A DNA stretch of 64,000 bases from Spartobacteria bacterium LR76 (GCA_003054655.1 QAYZ01000015.1:62001-126000), one strand, 5' to 3'; counted from the first letter of the stretch, positions 35,717 to 46,471 are shown. A program made the numbers and translations. Notes: generated by a model from the sequence alone, not told the origin.

Positions 35717-38700
35717 CTAGTGAGGCCCTCCTTCCGGCCCATTCGCCATTCCCACACTGGTTGCGTCCGGCATGGCGGGATTGGGATTCTTGATGCGGGC
35801 GAGATAGGTCACGCGCGGCTGAGTGTTCAGGTACTTCAGCGTCACGTATCCGCGATTGCTTTGCCGCAGGCGGGTTACGCGATCTTTGGGATCAGCGATA
35901 TTGCCAAAGACAATCGCATCGCTTGGGCAAGCCTGCTGGCACGCGGTCTGAAACTTCGGGATCGGCACCTCGTATTTATTCCGAGGCCCGGCCTGCACCA
36001 TGCGGGAAATCTTGGCCTCCTCGATGCGCTGGATGCAAAAGGTGCATTTCTCCATCACACCGCGCATGCGCACGGTGACGTTGGGATTCTTCGCCATCTT
36101 GAGGCTGTCCGCCATGCCCTTTGGCGCGAGCGGCCCCCAGTAAAGTTCCTCCAGCGGACGTTGGTTGTAGTCGAAATAGTTGAACCGCCGCACCTTCCAC
36201 GGGCAGTTGTTGGCGCAATACCGCGTGCCGATGCAGCGATTGTAGGCCATGAGGTTCAGCCCCTCCTCGCTGTGGACGGTGGCATTGACCGGGCAGACCG
36301 ATTCGCATGGCGCGTTTTCGCAATGCTGGCAGAGCATCGCCTGCGCAAGCATTTCCGGATTTTCCGGATTTCCCGCAAAGTAGCGGTCAATACGCATCCA
36401 CGCCATGTCGCGATTACGCCGCACCTCCGCCTTGCCGACCACGGGCACATTGTTCTCCGCCTGACAGGCGACGGCACACGCGCTGCATCCGATGCAGGCA
36501 TTCAGGTCAATCGCCATGCCCCATTGATCCGGGGCGGTGAGCTGCGGGTGCTCGTACAGGGAGGTCGTGGGTGGATTATGCGCGTCCACGAGTCCCATCG
36601 ACTGTACGAACGTCGGGTCTTTTTTGTACCGCTCGCGGGTTCCCTCACGGAAAAGGTCGCGGCCCTCCATGCTCTTGTGCTCCTGCGTGCGCGCCAGCGG
36701 ATAGCTCCTTCCCGAGCCGCTCACCGAGATCGCAGAGCGAAAGCGCGGGCCGTCGCTCGTCCGCAGCGGATACGCATCGAAGCCCACGTTATCAAACAGG
36801 GCGGAGACGCCCTTGCGTCCGTAGCCTAGCGCGAGTGAGATCGAGTCATCCGCGTGTCCTGGTGCCACGATGGCGGCAGCCTCGATAGAAACATCGCCCG
36901 CCTTCAACGTGATCACGTCGGCCACCATGTCGAAATCGACCTCGTGATTGAGCGCGGTCACCTTTTGCAGCAGGCCAAAGTTATTGGCGCGGATACCCAG
37001 CCGCGCCGCTGTCGCCGGGCTGATCAGGGCGACATTGTCCCATGTCACTTTCGTCTCAAAATCCGGCGTCTCCTGCAGCCAGCTATTATTCGCGTACCGC
37101 CCGTCATCGACGCTGGAACTCTGGAGGAAAACCAGCTCAACCCCTTCCTCGACCGGCGAAGCCGCCTCCGCGAGCCTCACCGCCTCCGTCGCGCGAAACG
37201 CGAGATCCTTACCCGCCCACTGCGAGCCGGGCAGGAATCCATTGCGTAAAAACTCGTTCCATCCTTCCAGAGACACCGCACCGGCAAGGAGACCATAAGT
37301 TTGCTGAACCAGATCGAGGCCCGATGGCTGGGCATTGCCGCCCAATCGCGCCAGTATTTCCAATTCCGACACTCCGCCCCACAACGGCAGGATCATGGGC
37401 TGGATCGCCGTATAGGTTCCGTCAAAGGTCCGCACATCCCCCCACGCCTCCAGATAATGCGCCGCCGGGACATGCCACTCGGAAACCGCCGAGGTCTCGT
37501 CCTCAAACATCCCGACCCGGACCACCTCCGGCACGCGGGCCAGCAGGTCGCGCATGGCGAAGTTCGCCGGGGCGTTGTAGGCGGGATTCCCCCCAAGAAC
37601 AAAAAGCGTCTTCACCCCGCCCACGCGAATCGCGTCCACGAGCCGGCTCAGAGGAGCGGCAGACGGAGCATCATCGGCCACGCCCAGAATGGTCATGCCA
37701 TGGTTGCCCAGCGCCTCATTGATGCCGAAGACGAGCGCCTGCACCCAGGCAGGTTGCTGTCCACCGACCAGCACCATGCTGCGTCCGGGATTCCTCGCGA
37801 GATCGGCGGCGCATTCGGCGATCCACTTCTCATCAAAATTCGCCCCGTTTTGCGGCACCGCGCCGAGCACCGTGGCCAACCCGGAATGGTTGGTCAGGTC
37901 AACGATCCGCGTCGCCAGACGCCGGGCAAACTCCCCGATGAGCGAAGCCTTGCAGCGATAGCGATGATCCGCCATGCCGCCGGTGCAGGTGTAGTGATTC
38001 TCCACCACGTACAGGCGGTTCATCGGCGCACCGGGCTGATCAGGATTCCGGCGTGGATAGAATCCCGCCGCATACGCCGGCCCGTACTCGCTGGCGGATG
38101 AAAGGAAATCGCTGTCGAGCGCCAGGATCACATCGGCCCGCTCAAATTTCGGCACGAGACGCACTCCCGCCCCGAAGGCTGCCGCCACCACCTCGCGATC
38201 ATCGCCAAGCGGTTCGTATTCGCTCCAGATCAGGCCGGGGAACCGCTGCTCAAGCTCGCCCCGCAGCCGGTCACGACTGGGCGAGTTTTTCCGTTCCACT
38301 AGGAAAGCCAGCCCCTCCGGGCGCTTCTCGCTGAGCTGGGCCAGATACGCCTCAAACTCCCCGGCCAGCACCTCGCGGCCCCCACGCTTCACCGTTCGAG
38401 ACCGATGCGGATCATACAGATCGAGCACGCTGGCCTGGGCAAAGGCATCCGTCGCGCCATTGCTGGCGGGGTGCAGGGGATTGCCCTCCAGTTTGGTAGG
38501 CCGCCCGTCGACCGTGCTTGCCACCAGCGGCATCGCCCCGCCGCGAATAGGCATCGCCGTGGCGTAATAGAGAAACTTCCCCGGCACACTCCACTCGACA
38601 CCCTTGGTAAAGGGCACGAGTTGCGCCTCGGGACGGCGGCATCCCGTCAAGGCCGTGAGGGCGACGGAGGCCCCCATGAGTTTCACAAAATCGCGCTTGG

Positions 38701-38845
38701 TCAGCCCGGAGCTGTTGCGCTCAGCCCCACCCGGGAACTCCCGCTCGACGACATGCTCAAACTCCGGCGTATTCTCCAGCTCGGCAAAGCTTCGCCACAG
38801 AGCCGGGCGGCTTTCGCGCGGGGGATGAGGCAATTTCCGCTTCAT
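35717..38845 (-). CDS. actB: Alternative complex III subunit ActB (MoCo-like domain fused to Fe-S domain)
   Basis: A 1042-residue fused protein starting at ATG 38845, which overlaps the actA stop. A twin-arginine-like/lipoprotein signal ([14 protein letters not shown]...LTGC) suggests periplasmic location. The first about 740 residues resemble a molybdopterin oxidoreductase but without recognisable cofactor ligands, as in other ActB proteins. The last about 280 residues hold iron-sulfur motifs: [35 protein letters not shown] and CTFC with CQQAC. That is 15 cysteines, fitting three 4Fe-4S clusters and one 3Fe-4S cluster as described for the complex. Confidence 0.95.
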   Translation of the reverse strand: MKRKLPHPPRESRPALWRSFAELENTPEFEHVVEREFPGGAERNSSGLTKRDFVKLMGASVALTALTGCRRPEAQLVPFTKGVEWSVPGKFLYYATAMPIRGGAMPLVASTVDGRPTKLEGNPLHPASNGATDAFAQASVLDLYDPHRSRTVKRGGREVLAGEFEAYLAQLSEKRPEGLAFLVERKNSPSRDRLRGELEQRFPGLIWSEYEPLGDDREVVAAAFGAGVRLVPKFERADVILALDSDFLSSASEYGPAYAAGFYPRRNPDQPGAPMNRLYVVENHYTCTGGMADHRYRCKASLIGEFARRLATRIVDLTNHSGLATVLGAVPQNGANFDEKWIAECAADLARNPGRSMVLVGGQQPAWVQALVFGINEALGNHGMTILGVADDAPSAAPLSRLVDAIRVGGVKTLFVLGGNPAYNAPANFAMRDLLARVPEVVRVGMFEDETSAVSEWHVPAAHYLEAWGDVRTFDGTYTAIQPMILPLWGGVSELEILARLGGNAQPSGLDLVQQTYGLLAGAVSLEGWNEFLRNGFLPGSQWAGKDLAFRATEAVRLAEAASPVEEGVELVFLQSSSVDDGRYANNSWLQETPDFETKVTWDNVALISPATAARLGIRANNFGLLQKVTALNHEVDFDMVADVITLKAGDVSIEAAAIVAPGHADDSISLALGYGRKGVSALFDNVGFDAYPLRTSDGPRFRSAISVSGSGRSYPLARTQEHKSMEGRDLFREGTRERYKKDPTFVQSMGLVDAHNPPTTSLYEHPQLTAPDQWGMAIDLNACIGCSACAVACQAENNVPVVGKAEVRRNRDMAWMRIDRYFAGNPENPEMLAQAMLCQHCENAPCESVCPVNATVHSEEGLNLMAYNRCIGTRYCANNCPWKVRRFNYFDYNQRPLEELYWGPLAPKGMADSLKMAKNPNVTVRMRGVMEKCTFCIQRIEEAKISRMVQAGPRNKYEVPIPKFQTACQQACPSDAIVFGNIADPKDRVTRLRQSNRGYVTLKYLNTQPRVTYLARIKNPNPAMPDATSVGMANGPEGGPH

Positions 38846-39507
38846 CGGTGGCACCCTCCGCAATCCGTGGGCGGATTCACGCCCCACTCCGCCTTGAACC
38901 TGCTGCCGAGCTGGTACTGCTCGTGCGCCGACGTCGCTTTCCAGTTCAGGTTAAACACCTCCGAGGGCGGGCGCAGCGCATTCTCCGGCTGGCGATGGCA
39001 GTCGAGGCACCAACTCATGCTCTGCGGCTCATGCTGGTAGACCACCTCCATCGTATTGACGTTTCCATGGCACGAATAACAGCTCACCCCGCGGTTCACA
39101 TGCGCGGCATGATTGAAATAGACGTAATCGGGCAGCCGGTGGATGCGCACCCAGTTCACCGGCGGGCCGTCCATCTTCCCGCCATTCCAGGCGGCGCGCA
39201 CCGGAGCGAGCTTCGGGCTGTCGGGCTTGATCTGCGTGTGGCAGCTCATGCACGTTTGCACGGAGGGGACATTCGAGTGCGAGGCCACCTCGACGAAGCT
39301 GTGGCACGTCCGGCAGTCCATGCCGAGCTGGTCAACGTGCAGGGCGTGGGAGAAGGGAACAGGCTGCGTCGGCTGATACCCCACCCTGGTGAACTTCGGG
39401 GTAAAATAATACGTGACCGCCGCAGCGATCGAGAGAGTCAGAACGCCCAGGCAGATAACCACTTTCCACGGAAGCTGATTTGTCCATTTCGGGAAGAAGT
39501 TGGCCAT
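38842..39507 (-). CDS. actA: Alternative complex III pentahaem cytochrome ActA
   Basis: A 221-residue protein with an N-terminal membrane helix and five CXXCH sites: DCRTCH, TCMSCH, SCYSCH, WCLDCH and DCGGCH. Pentahaem ActA is the first gene of alternative complex III operons and carries electrons in the periplasm. The five haem sites match the family. It is the first gene of the long minus-strand block. Its upstream region (39508-39662) is divergent from a DUF192 gene and probably contains the operon promoter, though I could not identify clear -35/-10 boxes. Confidence 0.95.
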   Translation of the reverse strand: MANFFPKWTNQLPWKVVICLGVLTLSIAAAVTYYFTPKFTRVGYQPTQPVPFSHALHVDQLGMDCRTCHSFVEVASHSNVPSVQTCMSCHTQIKPDSPKLAPVRAAWNGGKMDGPPVNWVRIHRLPDYVYFNHAAHVNRGVSCYSCHGNVNTMEVVYQHEPQSMSWCLDCHRQPENALRPPSEVFNLNWKATSAHEQYQLGSRFKAEWGVNPPTDCGGCHR

Positions 39508-39662
39508 TTCGGTCGAGACTCTTTTCGGGGGCGAGACTCACATATCCCCTGCCAGCCGTGGAGGGCTGACAACTGATCGCAAGAGCCTAAAAATGAAAGC
39601 CGGATTGGCAAACTTTTTCGGGCGGAAAGCGGAAATTCATGGCACTAATCCGCGACCGAAAT

Positions 39663-40121
39663 ATGAGTAACGCCATGAGACTCTCCGTGTGGATTTGCGC
39701 CCTCTTCTCGGCGGGCGCGCTCTGGGCCCAGACCGCCGCCCAGCCGCCCCTCCCTACCGTCAAGCTCACGATCAACGGCAAGGCGCTCACCGCCGAGGTC
39801 GCAGACGACAACACCGAGCGCGCCACCGGCCTGATGTTCCGCGAAAAACTGGCCGAGGACAGCGGCATGCTTTTTGTGATGCCCCGGGTTGAGCAGGCCA
39901 CGTTCTGGATGCGCAACACACTCGTCCCTCTTTCCGTCGCCTACGTCGATCCGACCGGCACGATTCTCGAAATCCACGACATGAAGCCCCGTGATGAGAC
40001 CCCGGTCCAGAGCAGGTTTCCATACGTCGCCTATGCCCTGGAAATGGACAAGGGGTGGTTTGAGAAAAAGGGCATCCTCCCGGGAGACCGCATTATCGGA
40101 CTCCCGGCAGGTCCAAGGTAA
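39663..40121 (+). CDS. DUF192 exported protein
   Basis: A secreted protein of about 152 residues. The family motifs are ERATGLMFRE, GMLFVMPR, ATFWMRNTLVPLSVAYVD and a closing DRIIGL. DUF192 proteins are small exported beta-barrel-like proteins of unknown function, often lipoproteins or periplasmic. ATG 39663 or ATG 39675 is a better start than the upstream ATG at 39639, because either places the hydrophobic segment (LSVWICALFSAGALWA) properly at the N-terminus. It is divergent from actA and convergent with the antiporter gene. Confidence 0.88.
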   Translation: MSNAMRLSVWICALFSAGALWAQTAAQPPLPTVKLTINGKALTAEVADDNTERATGLMFREKLAEDSGMLFVMPRVEQATFWMRNTLVPLSVAYVDPTGTILEIHDMKPRDETPVQSRFPYVAYALEMDKGWFEKKGILPGDRIIGLPAGPR

Positions 40122-40127
40122 ACGAGC

Positions 40128-41636
40128 CTACCGCAGGAGCATAAAGGCCGCCGCCGCGATGAGCGTCGGCCCGAGCGCCCCGGCCAGCAGCCCCAGGGGA
40201 TTCACTCCGCCAGGGCCAAAATGCTTCTGGAGCAGCGACTGACCCGCGGGATTCGGCGCATTGGCGATTACGGTCAGGCCGCCTCCGACGACCGCTCCCG
40301 CCACGACCGCGTACTCAAGGGCTTCGCTGAAGTTCGGCACCAGCGTCGCCAGATAGGTGATGGCGGCGTTGTCGTTGAAGGCCGTCAGCAGCACCGCGCC
40401 ACCAAAAAGCGGCCACTCGCTCAGCCCGCCCAGGACGGGAGCGATCCACCACTGCTGGCAGCCGCCGTGAATGACCAGGGAGGCGAGGAAAAAGCCCACC
40501 AGCATCGGTCCCCGCAGGCTGATTGTGAATTGATGGCGCTCGGTCGCCTTTACGTAAGCGAGGAAGAAAAGCAGCCCGAGGAGAACCAGCGCCGGATGAT
40601 GCGCCACCAGCACCGTCCAGGTCACGGCGAGCAGATGCACAAAGGTTACCGTCCAGGGAATCGGGATATCGTCGGACTCATGGTGACCCTCGGGGGTTGC
40701 CTTCAGGGCGAGGAGTTCGCGCGAGAAAATCGCCAGAACGAGCAAATTGGAGACGAGAATGGAAAGCGCCGCCTTCCAGCCAAAATGGCTCATCATGAAC
40801 TCCAGGCCCCACTGCCATTTGGTCGCCACCATCACCACCGGAGGCGCGGCGAAGTGGGTAAGGGTGCCACCGATGGAAACATTGACAAAAAGCAGGCCGA
40901 TCGTCGCATAGGCGAGAGCCTTGCCCGGCTTGAGCTTGTAAAAGCGATCCGCCAGCAGCATTGCGCTGATCGTCATGGCCGCCGGCTCTGTGATGAATGA
41001 TCCCAGGATAGGTCCCAGCGTTAAAATCGACAGCCACCACGCGGCAGGCGTTCCCTTGCCCACGGCGGCAACCAGAGCGAGGCATTTCTCCGCCACAAAC
41101 AGGATCGGCCGGGAACTCGCAATGGCCATGATGACAAATACGAAGATCGGCTCCGTGAAGTTCACCCCGTCCACGTAGTGCACCATGGAGTCCCATCCCT
41201 TGAAAACCACGATGGCGATGCCGAGCGGAATCAGCCAGATGCCAAAGATCGCCTCGATTTCGCCGAGAAAATGAAACAGTGTCGCCCGAAATTGCAGCCG
41301 GTCCCGCTGCCGGGCCACGCGGTAGCCGTCGGCCCGCTCGTCCTTGTCCTCCAGCACGTCGTATTTGTGCCGATAGTCGTGCGCGATTTTGAGGAACTTC
41401 GACGCAAAAAAGGTATGGATGATCGCGAGCAGGAAGATGCCTGTGGCAATCAGGTTGAAAGGGTCTGTCGCGATTCGGCCCGCCAGTTTGGCCTCCAGCG
41501 ATGGGACATTATCGTCATGATAGCTTTCCAGCGGACGCGGGAAGTCTCCGCCTCCCCCGCCGGACGCTGCTCCGGCGACCGCCACCCCGGCCAGCAGGCA
41601 GACCAGGGTCAGGATCAGGACCGATCTCGCTGTCAC
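40128..41636 (-). CDS. Putative Na+/H+ antiporter (PF07399-type)
   Basis: A 502-residue membrane protein with a signal-like first segment (residues 1-25), a Gly-rich stretch and about 12 helices. Motifs include SFITEPAAMTISAMLLADRF, IGGTLTHFAAPPVVMVA and LTAFNDNAAITYLATLVPNF, a pattern of the putative Na+/H+ antiporter family and of ion-transporter superfamily members. It would exchange sodium for protons in the inner membrane. It lies 3 bp after a nitroreductase gene on the same strand. Confidence 0.85.
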   Translation of the reverse strand: MTARSVLILTLVCLLAGVAVAGAASGGGGGDFPRPLESYHDDNVPSLEAKLAGRIATDPFNLIATGIFLLAIIHTFFASKFLKIAHDYRHKYDVLEDKDERADGYRVARQRDRLQFRATLFHFLGEIEAIFGIWLIPLGIAIVVFKGWDSMVHYVDGVNFTEPIFVFVIMAIASSRPILFVAEKCLALVAAVGKGTPAAWWLSILTLGPILGSFITEPAAMTISAMLLADRFYKLKPGKALAYATIGLLFVNVSIGGTLTHFAAPPVVMVATKWQWGLEFMMSHFGWKAALSILVSNLLVLAIFSRELLALKATPEGHHESDDIPIPWTVTFVHLLAVTWTVLVAHHPALVLLGLLFFLAYVKATERHQFTISLRGPMLVGFFLASLVIHGGCQQWWIAPVLGGLSEWPLFGGAVLLTAFNDNAAITYLATLVPNFSEALEYAVVAGAVVGGGLTVIANAPNPAGQSLLQKHFGPGGVNPLGLLAGALGPTLIAAAAFMLLR

Positions 41637-41639
41637 TCC

Positions 41640-42284
41640 CTAGATGTACTGAATGACCTGGCTCTTCTCGAAGCGCACCTTCGGGAGCTTGGCGTATTTA
41701 TCCGTCTCCGCACGGTATCCCGCCGGGCAGGCTGCGACGGTGAAGTAGCCGGAACCCTCCAGGCCGAGCACCTTGTCGTATCCAGCGGGGTCGAGGCCCT
41801 CCATCGGGCAGGTATCGACGCCGAGCAAGGCCGCCGCCGTCATGAAATTGCCAAAGGCGATGTAAAGCTGGCGGGTGGCCCAGGAGCGCACGTCAAACTC
41901 CGACTCCGGCTTGGAGATGAAGCCATTGACTACGGCTTCAAATCCCGAGAGCTGTTCGACAGGAAGACTGCGGACCTCCGCCGTGCGAAGGATGTGTTTG
42001 CGCACATCATCCGCCGTCACGGGGTGCTTCACGGCAAAGACCACGAGATGCGACGCATCGACCACCTGCGTCTGCCCCCACGAAAGCGGCACAAGCTGCT
42101 GGCGTAGCTCGGGATTGTTCACCACGAAAAACTTCCACGGCTGCAAGCCGAACGAGGAGGGGGAAAGCACCAGCGTCTCCTCCAGCGCCTGCCATGTCGC
42201 CTCGTCGATCTTCTTGGAAGGATCGAACTGTTTCGTGGCGTAGCGCCACCGGAGGGCGGCAAGAATCGTTTCCGTCGGCTTCAT
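41640..42284 (-). CDS. NAD(P)H nitroreductase family flavoprotein
   Basis: A 214-residue FMN-dependent enzyme of the NfsB group. The start at 42284 (MKPTETILAALRWRYATKQF) matches the family N-terminus, where RWRYATKQFD contacts the FMN phosphate. SPSSFGLQPWKFFVV and LGVDTCPMEGLDP are further family stretches. It reduces quinones or nitro compounds with two-electron chemistry; the natural substrate is unknown. An upstream in-frame ATG at 42404 runs into the divergent lipoprotein gene and is unlikely. The antiporter gene follows 3 bp downstream. Confidence 0.9.
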   Translation of the reverse strand: MKPTETILAALRWRYATKQFDPSKKIDEATWQALEETLVLSPSSFGLQPWKFFVVNNPELRQQLVPLSWGQTQVVDASHLVVFAVKHPVTADDVRKHILRTAEVRSLPVEQLSGFEAVVNGFISKPESEFDVRSWATRQLYIAFGNFMTAAALLGVDTCPMEGLDPAGYDKVLGLEGSGYFTVAACPAGYRAETDKYAKLPKVRFEKSQVIQYI

Positions 42285-42379
42285 GGGCTTCAAAGGGAGC
42301 CTTGAGGCGGCTTTTCCGCAAGTCAAAAGCGCCTCATTTGAGCTTGTCGGACCGATTGTCTCTCGTCTAAACGGATCAG

Positions 42380-42922
42380 ATGAGTCCGCAACTGTTGCAA
42401 ACAAGCGCGATCGTCGTCTCCCTCGGTCTACTCACCTCCGCCTGCGAAAATCTCTCTCCGGGTGAGAATGCCGGTCTCTTCGGAGCCGCCGCCGGTCTGG
42501 CCACGGGCATCCCGCTCGCCGCCGCCGGGGTCGACCCGGCCATCACGATTCCTGTCACGGCAGGAGCCGTGGCCGTCGCCGGAGTGAGCGCCTATGTCAT
42601 CGCCAAGCACCAGGCGAGCGAGCGTCAGCGCAAGATCGCCGAGCAGCGCGCCCGGGTTTACCTCGCAGAGCAGGCGCAGAAGCAGAAGGAGCAGGAAGCC
42701 GCCGCTGCCGCCGCCAAGGCGAAGCAAAAGAAGCCCCGCTACATCGCAGTGCAGACGGTGAAGGAAGACACCAACCAGGGTAAATCCCAGGTCATGATCT
42801 TCGACACCCAGAGCAACGAACTCGTGGGCAATAACGTCTACGACCTCAAGTCTTCGCCGAAAGTGGGCCAGACGACCAAGTTTGACACCTACTCCGCCGA
42901 GTACGTCGGCACGGGTTCCTAG
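42380..42922 (+). CDS. Lipoprotein with Gly/Ala-rich zipper segment, unknown function
   Basis: A 180-residue protein with a lipobox (LLTSAC, Cys at about 22). A Gly/Ala-rich stretch (AGLFGAAAGLATGIPLAAAG, about 31-70) could insert in a membrane, followed by a Lys/Glu/Gln/Ala-rich helix (about 75-115) and a short globular tail with YDLKSSPKVGQTTKF. The layout resembles glycine-zipper lipoproteins of the outer membrane. The stop codon shares CTAG with the convergent rluE stop. Function not recognised. Confidence 0.75.
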   Translation: MSPQLLQTSAIVVSLGLLTSACENLSPGENAGLFGAAAGLATGIPLAAAGVDPAITIPVTAGAVAVAGVSAYVIAKHQASERQRKIAEQRARVYLAEQAQKQKEQEAAAAAAKAKQKKPRYIAVQTVKEDTNQGKSQVMIFDTQSNELVGNNVYDLKSSPKVGQTTKFDTYSAEYVGTGS

Positions 42923-43485
42923 CCAAAGATCTGCCGCCTCTCGCCTGCCGTCAGCTCCCGCCACTGGCCGGGATTCAGGTCGGTCGGAAGGCAATAGTCA
43001 CCGATCTTCACCCGGATGAGCCGCAGGGTGGGAAATCCCACTGCGGCCGTCATCCGGCGCACTTGGCGATTTCTTCCCTCGCGGAGTTCCAGCTCCAGCC
43101 ACGAGGTCGGAATGTTCGCCCGATAACGAATCGGCGGATCGCGCGGCGGCGGCTCGGGATTGGGAATGACGGGGCGCGCACGGGCAGGCAGGGTTTTCTT
43201 CCCTTGAATCACCACGCCCTGCTCCAGCTTGCGGGCAGCCTCGGCGGTGACTTCCCCCTCCACCTGCGCCCAATACGTCCGCCAGTGGCTGCGGCGCGGA
43301 TCGAGGAGCCGGGTATTTAAACCGGGTTCGTCACTGAGCAAAATCAGTCCCTCGGAATCGTAGTCCAGCCGTCCCAAGGGATAGACGTTCTTGGGAAATC
43401 CAAACTCCGCCAGCGTGCGCTGCCCCTCCACATCGGGAGTGAACTGCGAGAGGACGTTGAACGGCTTATGCAGCGCCAGCAGCAT
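42919..43485 (-). CDS. rluE: 23S rRNA pseudouridine synthase RluE-type
   Basis: A 188-residue enzyme of the RsuA family. The catalytic motif is GRLDYDSEGLILL with the nucleophile Asp, and ELREGRNRQVRRM is the second RsuA signature. It has no N-terminal S4 domain, which fits RluE (modifying U2457 of 23S rRNA in E. coli) rather than RluB/RsuA. It lies 7 bp after the exonuclease III gene. Assignment to RluE rests on length and domain content. Confidence 0.88.
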   Translation of the reverse strand: MLLALHKPFNVLSQFTPDVEGQRTLAEFGFPKNVYPLGRLDYDSEGLILLSDEPGLNTRLLDPRRSHWRTYWAQVEGEVTAEAARKLEQGVVIQGKKTLPARARPVIPNPEPPPRDPPIRYRANIPTSWLELELREGRNRQVRRMTAAVGFPTLRLIRVKIGDYCLPTDLNPGQWRELTAGERRQIFG

Positions 43486-43492
43486 TTCGCCG

Positions 43493-44245
43493 CTACTCCA
43501 GCACCACGCCGACCGGGCAATGGTCGCTACCCGTCACATGCGGCCAGATGAAGGCGTCCTTGAGCCTCGGACGCAACTCGGGCGAGATACACACGTAGTC
43601 AATGCGCCACCCGATGTTCCTCTCTCGAGCATTGCTCTGGTAGCTCCACCAGGTGTAGTGCCCCGTGGCAGGCTGAAATTCCCGAAAAGTGTCGATGAAG
43701 CCCCCGCCGATGTACGTATCAAAGCTGGCGCGCTCCTGGGGAGTGAATCCGGCGTTGTTGATATTCCCCTTGGGCCGGGCGAGGTCGATCTCCTTGTGGG
43801 CCACGTTAAGGTCGCCGCAGAAGATGACGGGTTTCGTTTTTTCCAGCCCCTTGAGGTAGGCCAGAAAATCCGGCCCCCACGAGTTCACGCGATAATCCAG
43901 CCGGGTCAGCTCGCGCTGGGAGTTGGGTACGTAGACGTTGACCACGTAGTAGTCGGCAAATTCCGCCGTGATCACCCGCCCCTCGCGGTCATGGTGATCG
44001 TGCCCGATGCCGTTGCGCACGGAAAGCGGCGTGGTTTTCGTAAAGATTGCCGTGCCGGAATACCCCGGCTTCTCGGCAGCGTTCCAGTAAATCTCGTAGC
44101 CATCAAAGGTGGCCCCGACCTGCTCCTGCCGCGCCTTGGTTTCCTGGAAGCAAACGATATCCGCCTGCGCCGTCGCCAGCATGTCATGCAATCCCTTGCC
44201 CAGAACGGAGCGAATGCCGTTCACATTCCACGAAACGAGTTTCAT
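43493..44245 (-). CDS. xthA: Exodeoxyribonuclease III
   Basis: A 250-residue AP endonuclease/3' exonuclease of base-excision repair. It shows [45 protein letters not shown] and GSDHCPVG with the catalytic Asp/His. The length is typical of XthA. The start ATG directly follows the TAA of another endonuclease/exonuclease/phosphatase family gene, so both are probably in one transcript with rluE. Confidence 0.94.
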   Translation of the reverse strand: MKLVSWNVNGIRSVLGKGLHDMLATAQADIVCFQETKARQEQVGATFDGYEIYWNAAEKPGYSGTAIFTKTTPLSVRNGIGHDHHDREGRVITAEFADYYVVNVYVPNSQRELTRLDYRVNSWGPDFLAYLKGLEKTKPVIFCGDLNVAHKEIDLARPKGNINNAGFTPQERASFDTYIGGGFIDTFREFQPATGHYTWWSYQSNARERNIGWRIDYVCISPELRPRLKDAFIWPHVTGSDHCPVGVVLE

Positions 44246-45010
44246 TTATACGAAAGAAAATTCCGCCCGTACCGCGTCATGGTCCGACGCCTTGGTCGGG
44301 ACCACCCGGGAAGACTCCAGCCGGAACGGGGCATTGTAAAAGATATGGTCGACGACGAAGGGCATGCGCTTCCACGTGATCTGATCCGCCTGGGCGGTAA
44401 GGAAGCCCGCCTCGCCGAACTGCGCCAGCAGCGTCTCCTCCGGGGAACTGTTGAAATCCCCCGCCAGCAGGGTCGGCGCACCGGATCGGCGGAGTTCCCG
44501 CTCCACGAGATCCCGCTGCTCGCGAAACTCGTTGCTGGAGGCCTTGATCATGAAAAACGCCTGGAGGTGGGTATTGATCAACCGGACGGCGCGTCCCTCG
44601 ATCTCGGTCTCGGCGGCAATCAAAAGCCGATAAGAGGGCCGGCGCTCAATACCCGCATATTCAAACCGGATGTCCGCCGGGGGCAGGTCGATGCGGTGAA
44701 AGTTCCGCAATGGTGTTTTGGAAAAGATCGCCAGCCCAAGCCCGAAGGGTAATTCCAGGGGATTTTTCAACGGATATCCAAAAACCGCGTCGTATCCCGG
44801 GAGCTGGGAGCGGAGAAATTCATAGTTCGGCGGAGGCTCGATCTGGCCGCCTCCCTCGAAGCCGCACTCGACCTCCTGGAGGAAGACGATGTCGCAATCC
44901 TGCTCTTGAATAAAGGCGGCGGAGGCGGCGAGATCGACCGGAGTGGTATCCGGCGAGGCGTCGTCCCAAAGCTGCCCATTCTGCATGTTAAAGGTGAGCG
45001 TACTAAACAT
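44246..45010 (-). CDS. Endonuclease/exonuclease/phosphatase family hydrolase
   Basis: A 254-residue cytoplasmic protein with the EEP fold: FNMQNGQLW, FLQEVE, LINTHLQAF, LLAGDFNSSPE and KASDHDAV holding the metal and catalytic residues. It is too divergent from xthA (next gene, 0 bp) to be a simple duplicate, and the substrate may be a nucleic acid or phospholipid. The start is placed at 45010 (MFSTLTFNMQNG) since the catalytic Asn lies eight residues in; an in-frame ATG at 45073 lies in the spacer to the divergent gpmA. Confidence 0.85.
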   Translation of the reverse strand: MFSTLTFNMQNGQLWDDASPDTTPVDLAASAAFIQEQDCDIVFLQEVECGFEGGGQIEPPPNYEFLRSQLPGYDAVFGYPLKNPLELPFGLGLAIFSKTPLRNFHRIDLPPADIRFEYAGIERRPSYRLLIAAETEIEGRAVRLINTHLQAFFMIKASSNEFREQRDLVERELRRSGAPTLLAGDFNSSPEETLLAQFGEAGFLTAQADQITWKRMPFVVDHIFYNAPFRLESSRVVPTKASDHDAVRAEFSFV

Positions 45011-45081
45011 TGTCGAGACCGCGCCTTGCCGCGGGATGCGGGTTTGTATAAACACGATCCGCCGACAAGGCAAATCTGACC

Positions 45082-45828
45082 ATGCATAAACTCGTTCTCA
45101 TTCGTCACGGCGAAAGCGCCTGGAACAAAGAAAATCGGTTCACCGGCTGGACCGATGTTGATCTCACCGACAAGGGCCGGGAAGAAGCCCGCGAGGCCGG
45201 CCGTCTCATGAAGGCAGAAGGTTTTTCGTTCGATATCGCCTACGTGTCGGTCCTCCGCCGCGCCCTCACCACCCTCTGGCTCGCCCTCGACGAGATGGAT
45301 GAGCTCTGGATTCCGGTCGAGAAGTCCTGGCGCCTCAACGAGCGCCACTACGGTGCGCTCCAAGGCCTGAACAAGGCCGAGACCGCCGCAAAGTTCGGCG
45401 ACGACCAGGTGCTCGTGTGGCGCCGCAGCTACGACATCCCGCCGCCAGTCCTGGAAAAGACCGACGAGCGCTGGCCCGGCCACGATCCCCGCTACAAAAA
45501 TATCCCGGAAGCCGAGCTTCCCGTCACCGAGTGCCTCAAGGACACCGTCGCCCGCTTCCTGCCCCTCTGGCACGAGACGATCGCCCCGGTCGTTCGCTCC
45601 GGTCAGAAGGTCATCATCGCCGCGCACGGCAACAGCCTCCGCGCGCTCGTGAAGTACCTCGACAACGTCTCGGACGAGGAAATCATCAGCCTCAATATCC
45701 CGACCGGCGTGCCGCTCGTGTACGAGCTCGACGACGATCTCAAGCCCATCCGCCACTACTACCTCGGCGACCAGAGCGCCATCGAGGCTGCCATGCAGGC
45801 GGTCGCCAACCAGGGAAAAGCCAAGTAA
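45082..45828 (+). CDS. gpmA: 2,3-bisphosphoglycerate-dependent phosphoglycerate mutase
   Basis: A 248-residue glycolytic enzyme interconverting 3- and 2-phosphoglycerate. [20 protein letters not shown] contains the phospho-accepting His, [19 protein letters not shown] is the second signature, and [12 protein letters not shown] has the second active His. Length and motifs fit the dPGM type. Four bases after its stop begins a DUF4337 gene. Pyruvate phosphate dikinase at 57008-59758 acts in the same lower-glycolysis branch. Confidence 0.96.
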   Translation: MHKLVLIRHGESAWNKENRFTGWTDVDLTDKGREEAREAGRLMKAEGFSFDIAYVSVLRRALTTLWLALDEMDELWIPVEKSWRLNERHYGALQGLNKAETAAKFGDDQVLVWRRSYDIPPPVLEKTDERWPGHDPRYKNIPEAELPVTECLKDTVARFLPLWHETIAPVVRSGQKVIIAAHGNSLRALVKYLDNVSDEEIISLNIPTGVPLVYELDDDLKPIRHYYLGDQSAIEAAMQAVANQGKAK

Positions 45829-45832
45829 TCTG

Positions 45833-46471
45833 GTGAGCGAATCGAAGGACGCGGCGGGAGAGCAGCAGCCCGGCTCCCGCTTTGAGTTGCTATGCGGTGT
45901 CACCATCGCCATCCTCGCCGCCCTTCTGGCCATCAACGAACTCGGGTCCGGGAAATTCGGCGGTGATGAAATCGCCGCCCGGAACGAGGCAACGAAGGCC
46001 TATTCGTGGTATGGTTCCAAGAGCCTGAAGGAGAACCTGGCAGAAGGTCAGCGCGACCTTCTGCTGGCTCTCCGGGCCGCTGGGGCGATCGCCCCGGAAA
46101 AAGCCTCCGCCGTCCAGGGCACTCTCGACCGGCTCGACGGCGAGATGGATCGCTACTCCCGGGAAAAGCAGGAAATCCTCGTCGGCTCCGACGCTGTTGG
46201 GAAAGACAACTGGGCTCAGGCCGTCGACGGCCAGCTCGGCAAGGTCCGCGGCGCGAAGCAATGGGATGCCGAGTCGGATCAACTCGACCGCGCGGGCGAT
46301 ATCTTCGATACCGCCACACTCTTCCTCCAGCTCTGCCTCGTAATGGGCGCGATCAGCCTCATCATGAAGGCACCCGCCCGGCGGAACGCCTTCTTCGCCG
46401 CCATGCTGATCCTCGGGATAGCAGGCGTCGGGTTTTCCGCCCGCGCCTTCTATATCGCATTCAATCTCTGA
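45833..46471 (+). CDS. DUF4337 membrane protein
   Basis: A 212-residue protein starting with GTG 45833, four bases after gpmA. It has one N-terminal helix (about 20-35), a soluble middle rich in charged helices, and two C-terminal helices (FDTATLFLQLCLVMGAISLI and FFAAMLILGIAGVGFSARAF). This matches DUF4337, whose function is not known. It ends directly against the convergent HAD hydrolase gene with no gap. Confidence 0.85.
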   Translation: MSESKDAAGEQQPGSRFELLCGVTIAILAALLAINELGSGKFGGDEIAARNEATKAYSWYGSKSLKENLAEGQRDLLLALRAAGAIAPEKASAVQGTLDRLDGEMDRYSREKQEILVGSDAVGKDNWAQAVDGQLGKVRGAKQWDAESDQLDRAGDIFDTATLFLQLCLVMGAISLIMKAPARRNAFFAAMLILGIAGVGFSARAFYIAFNL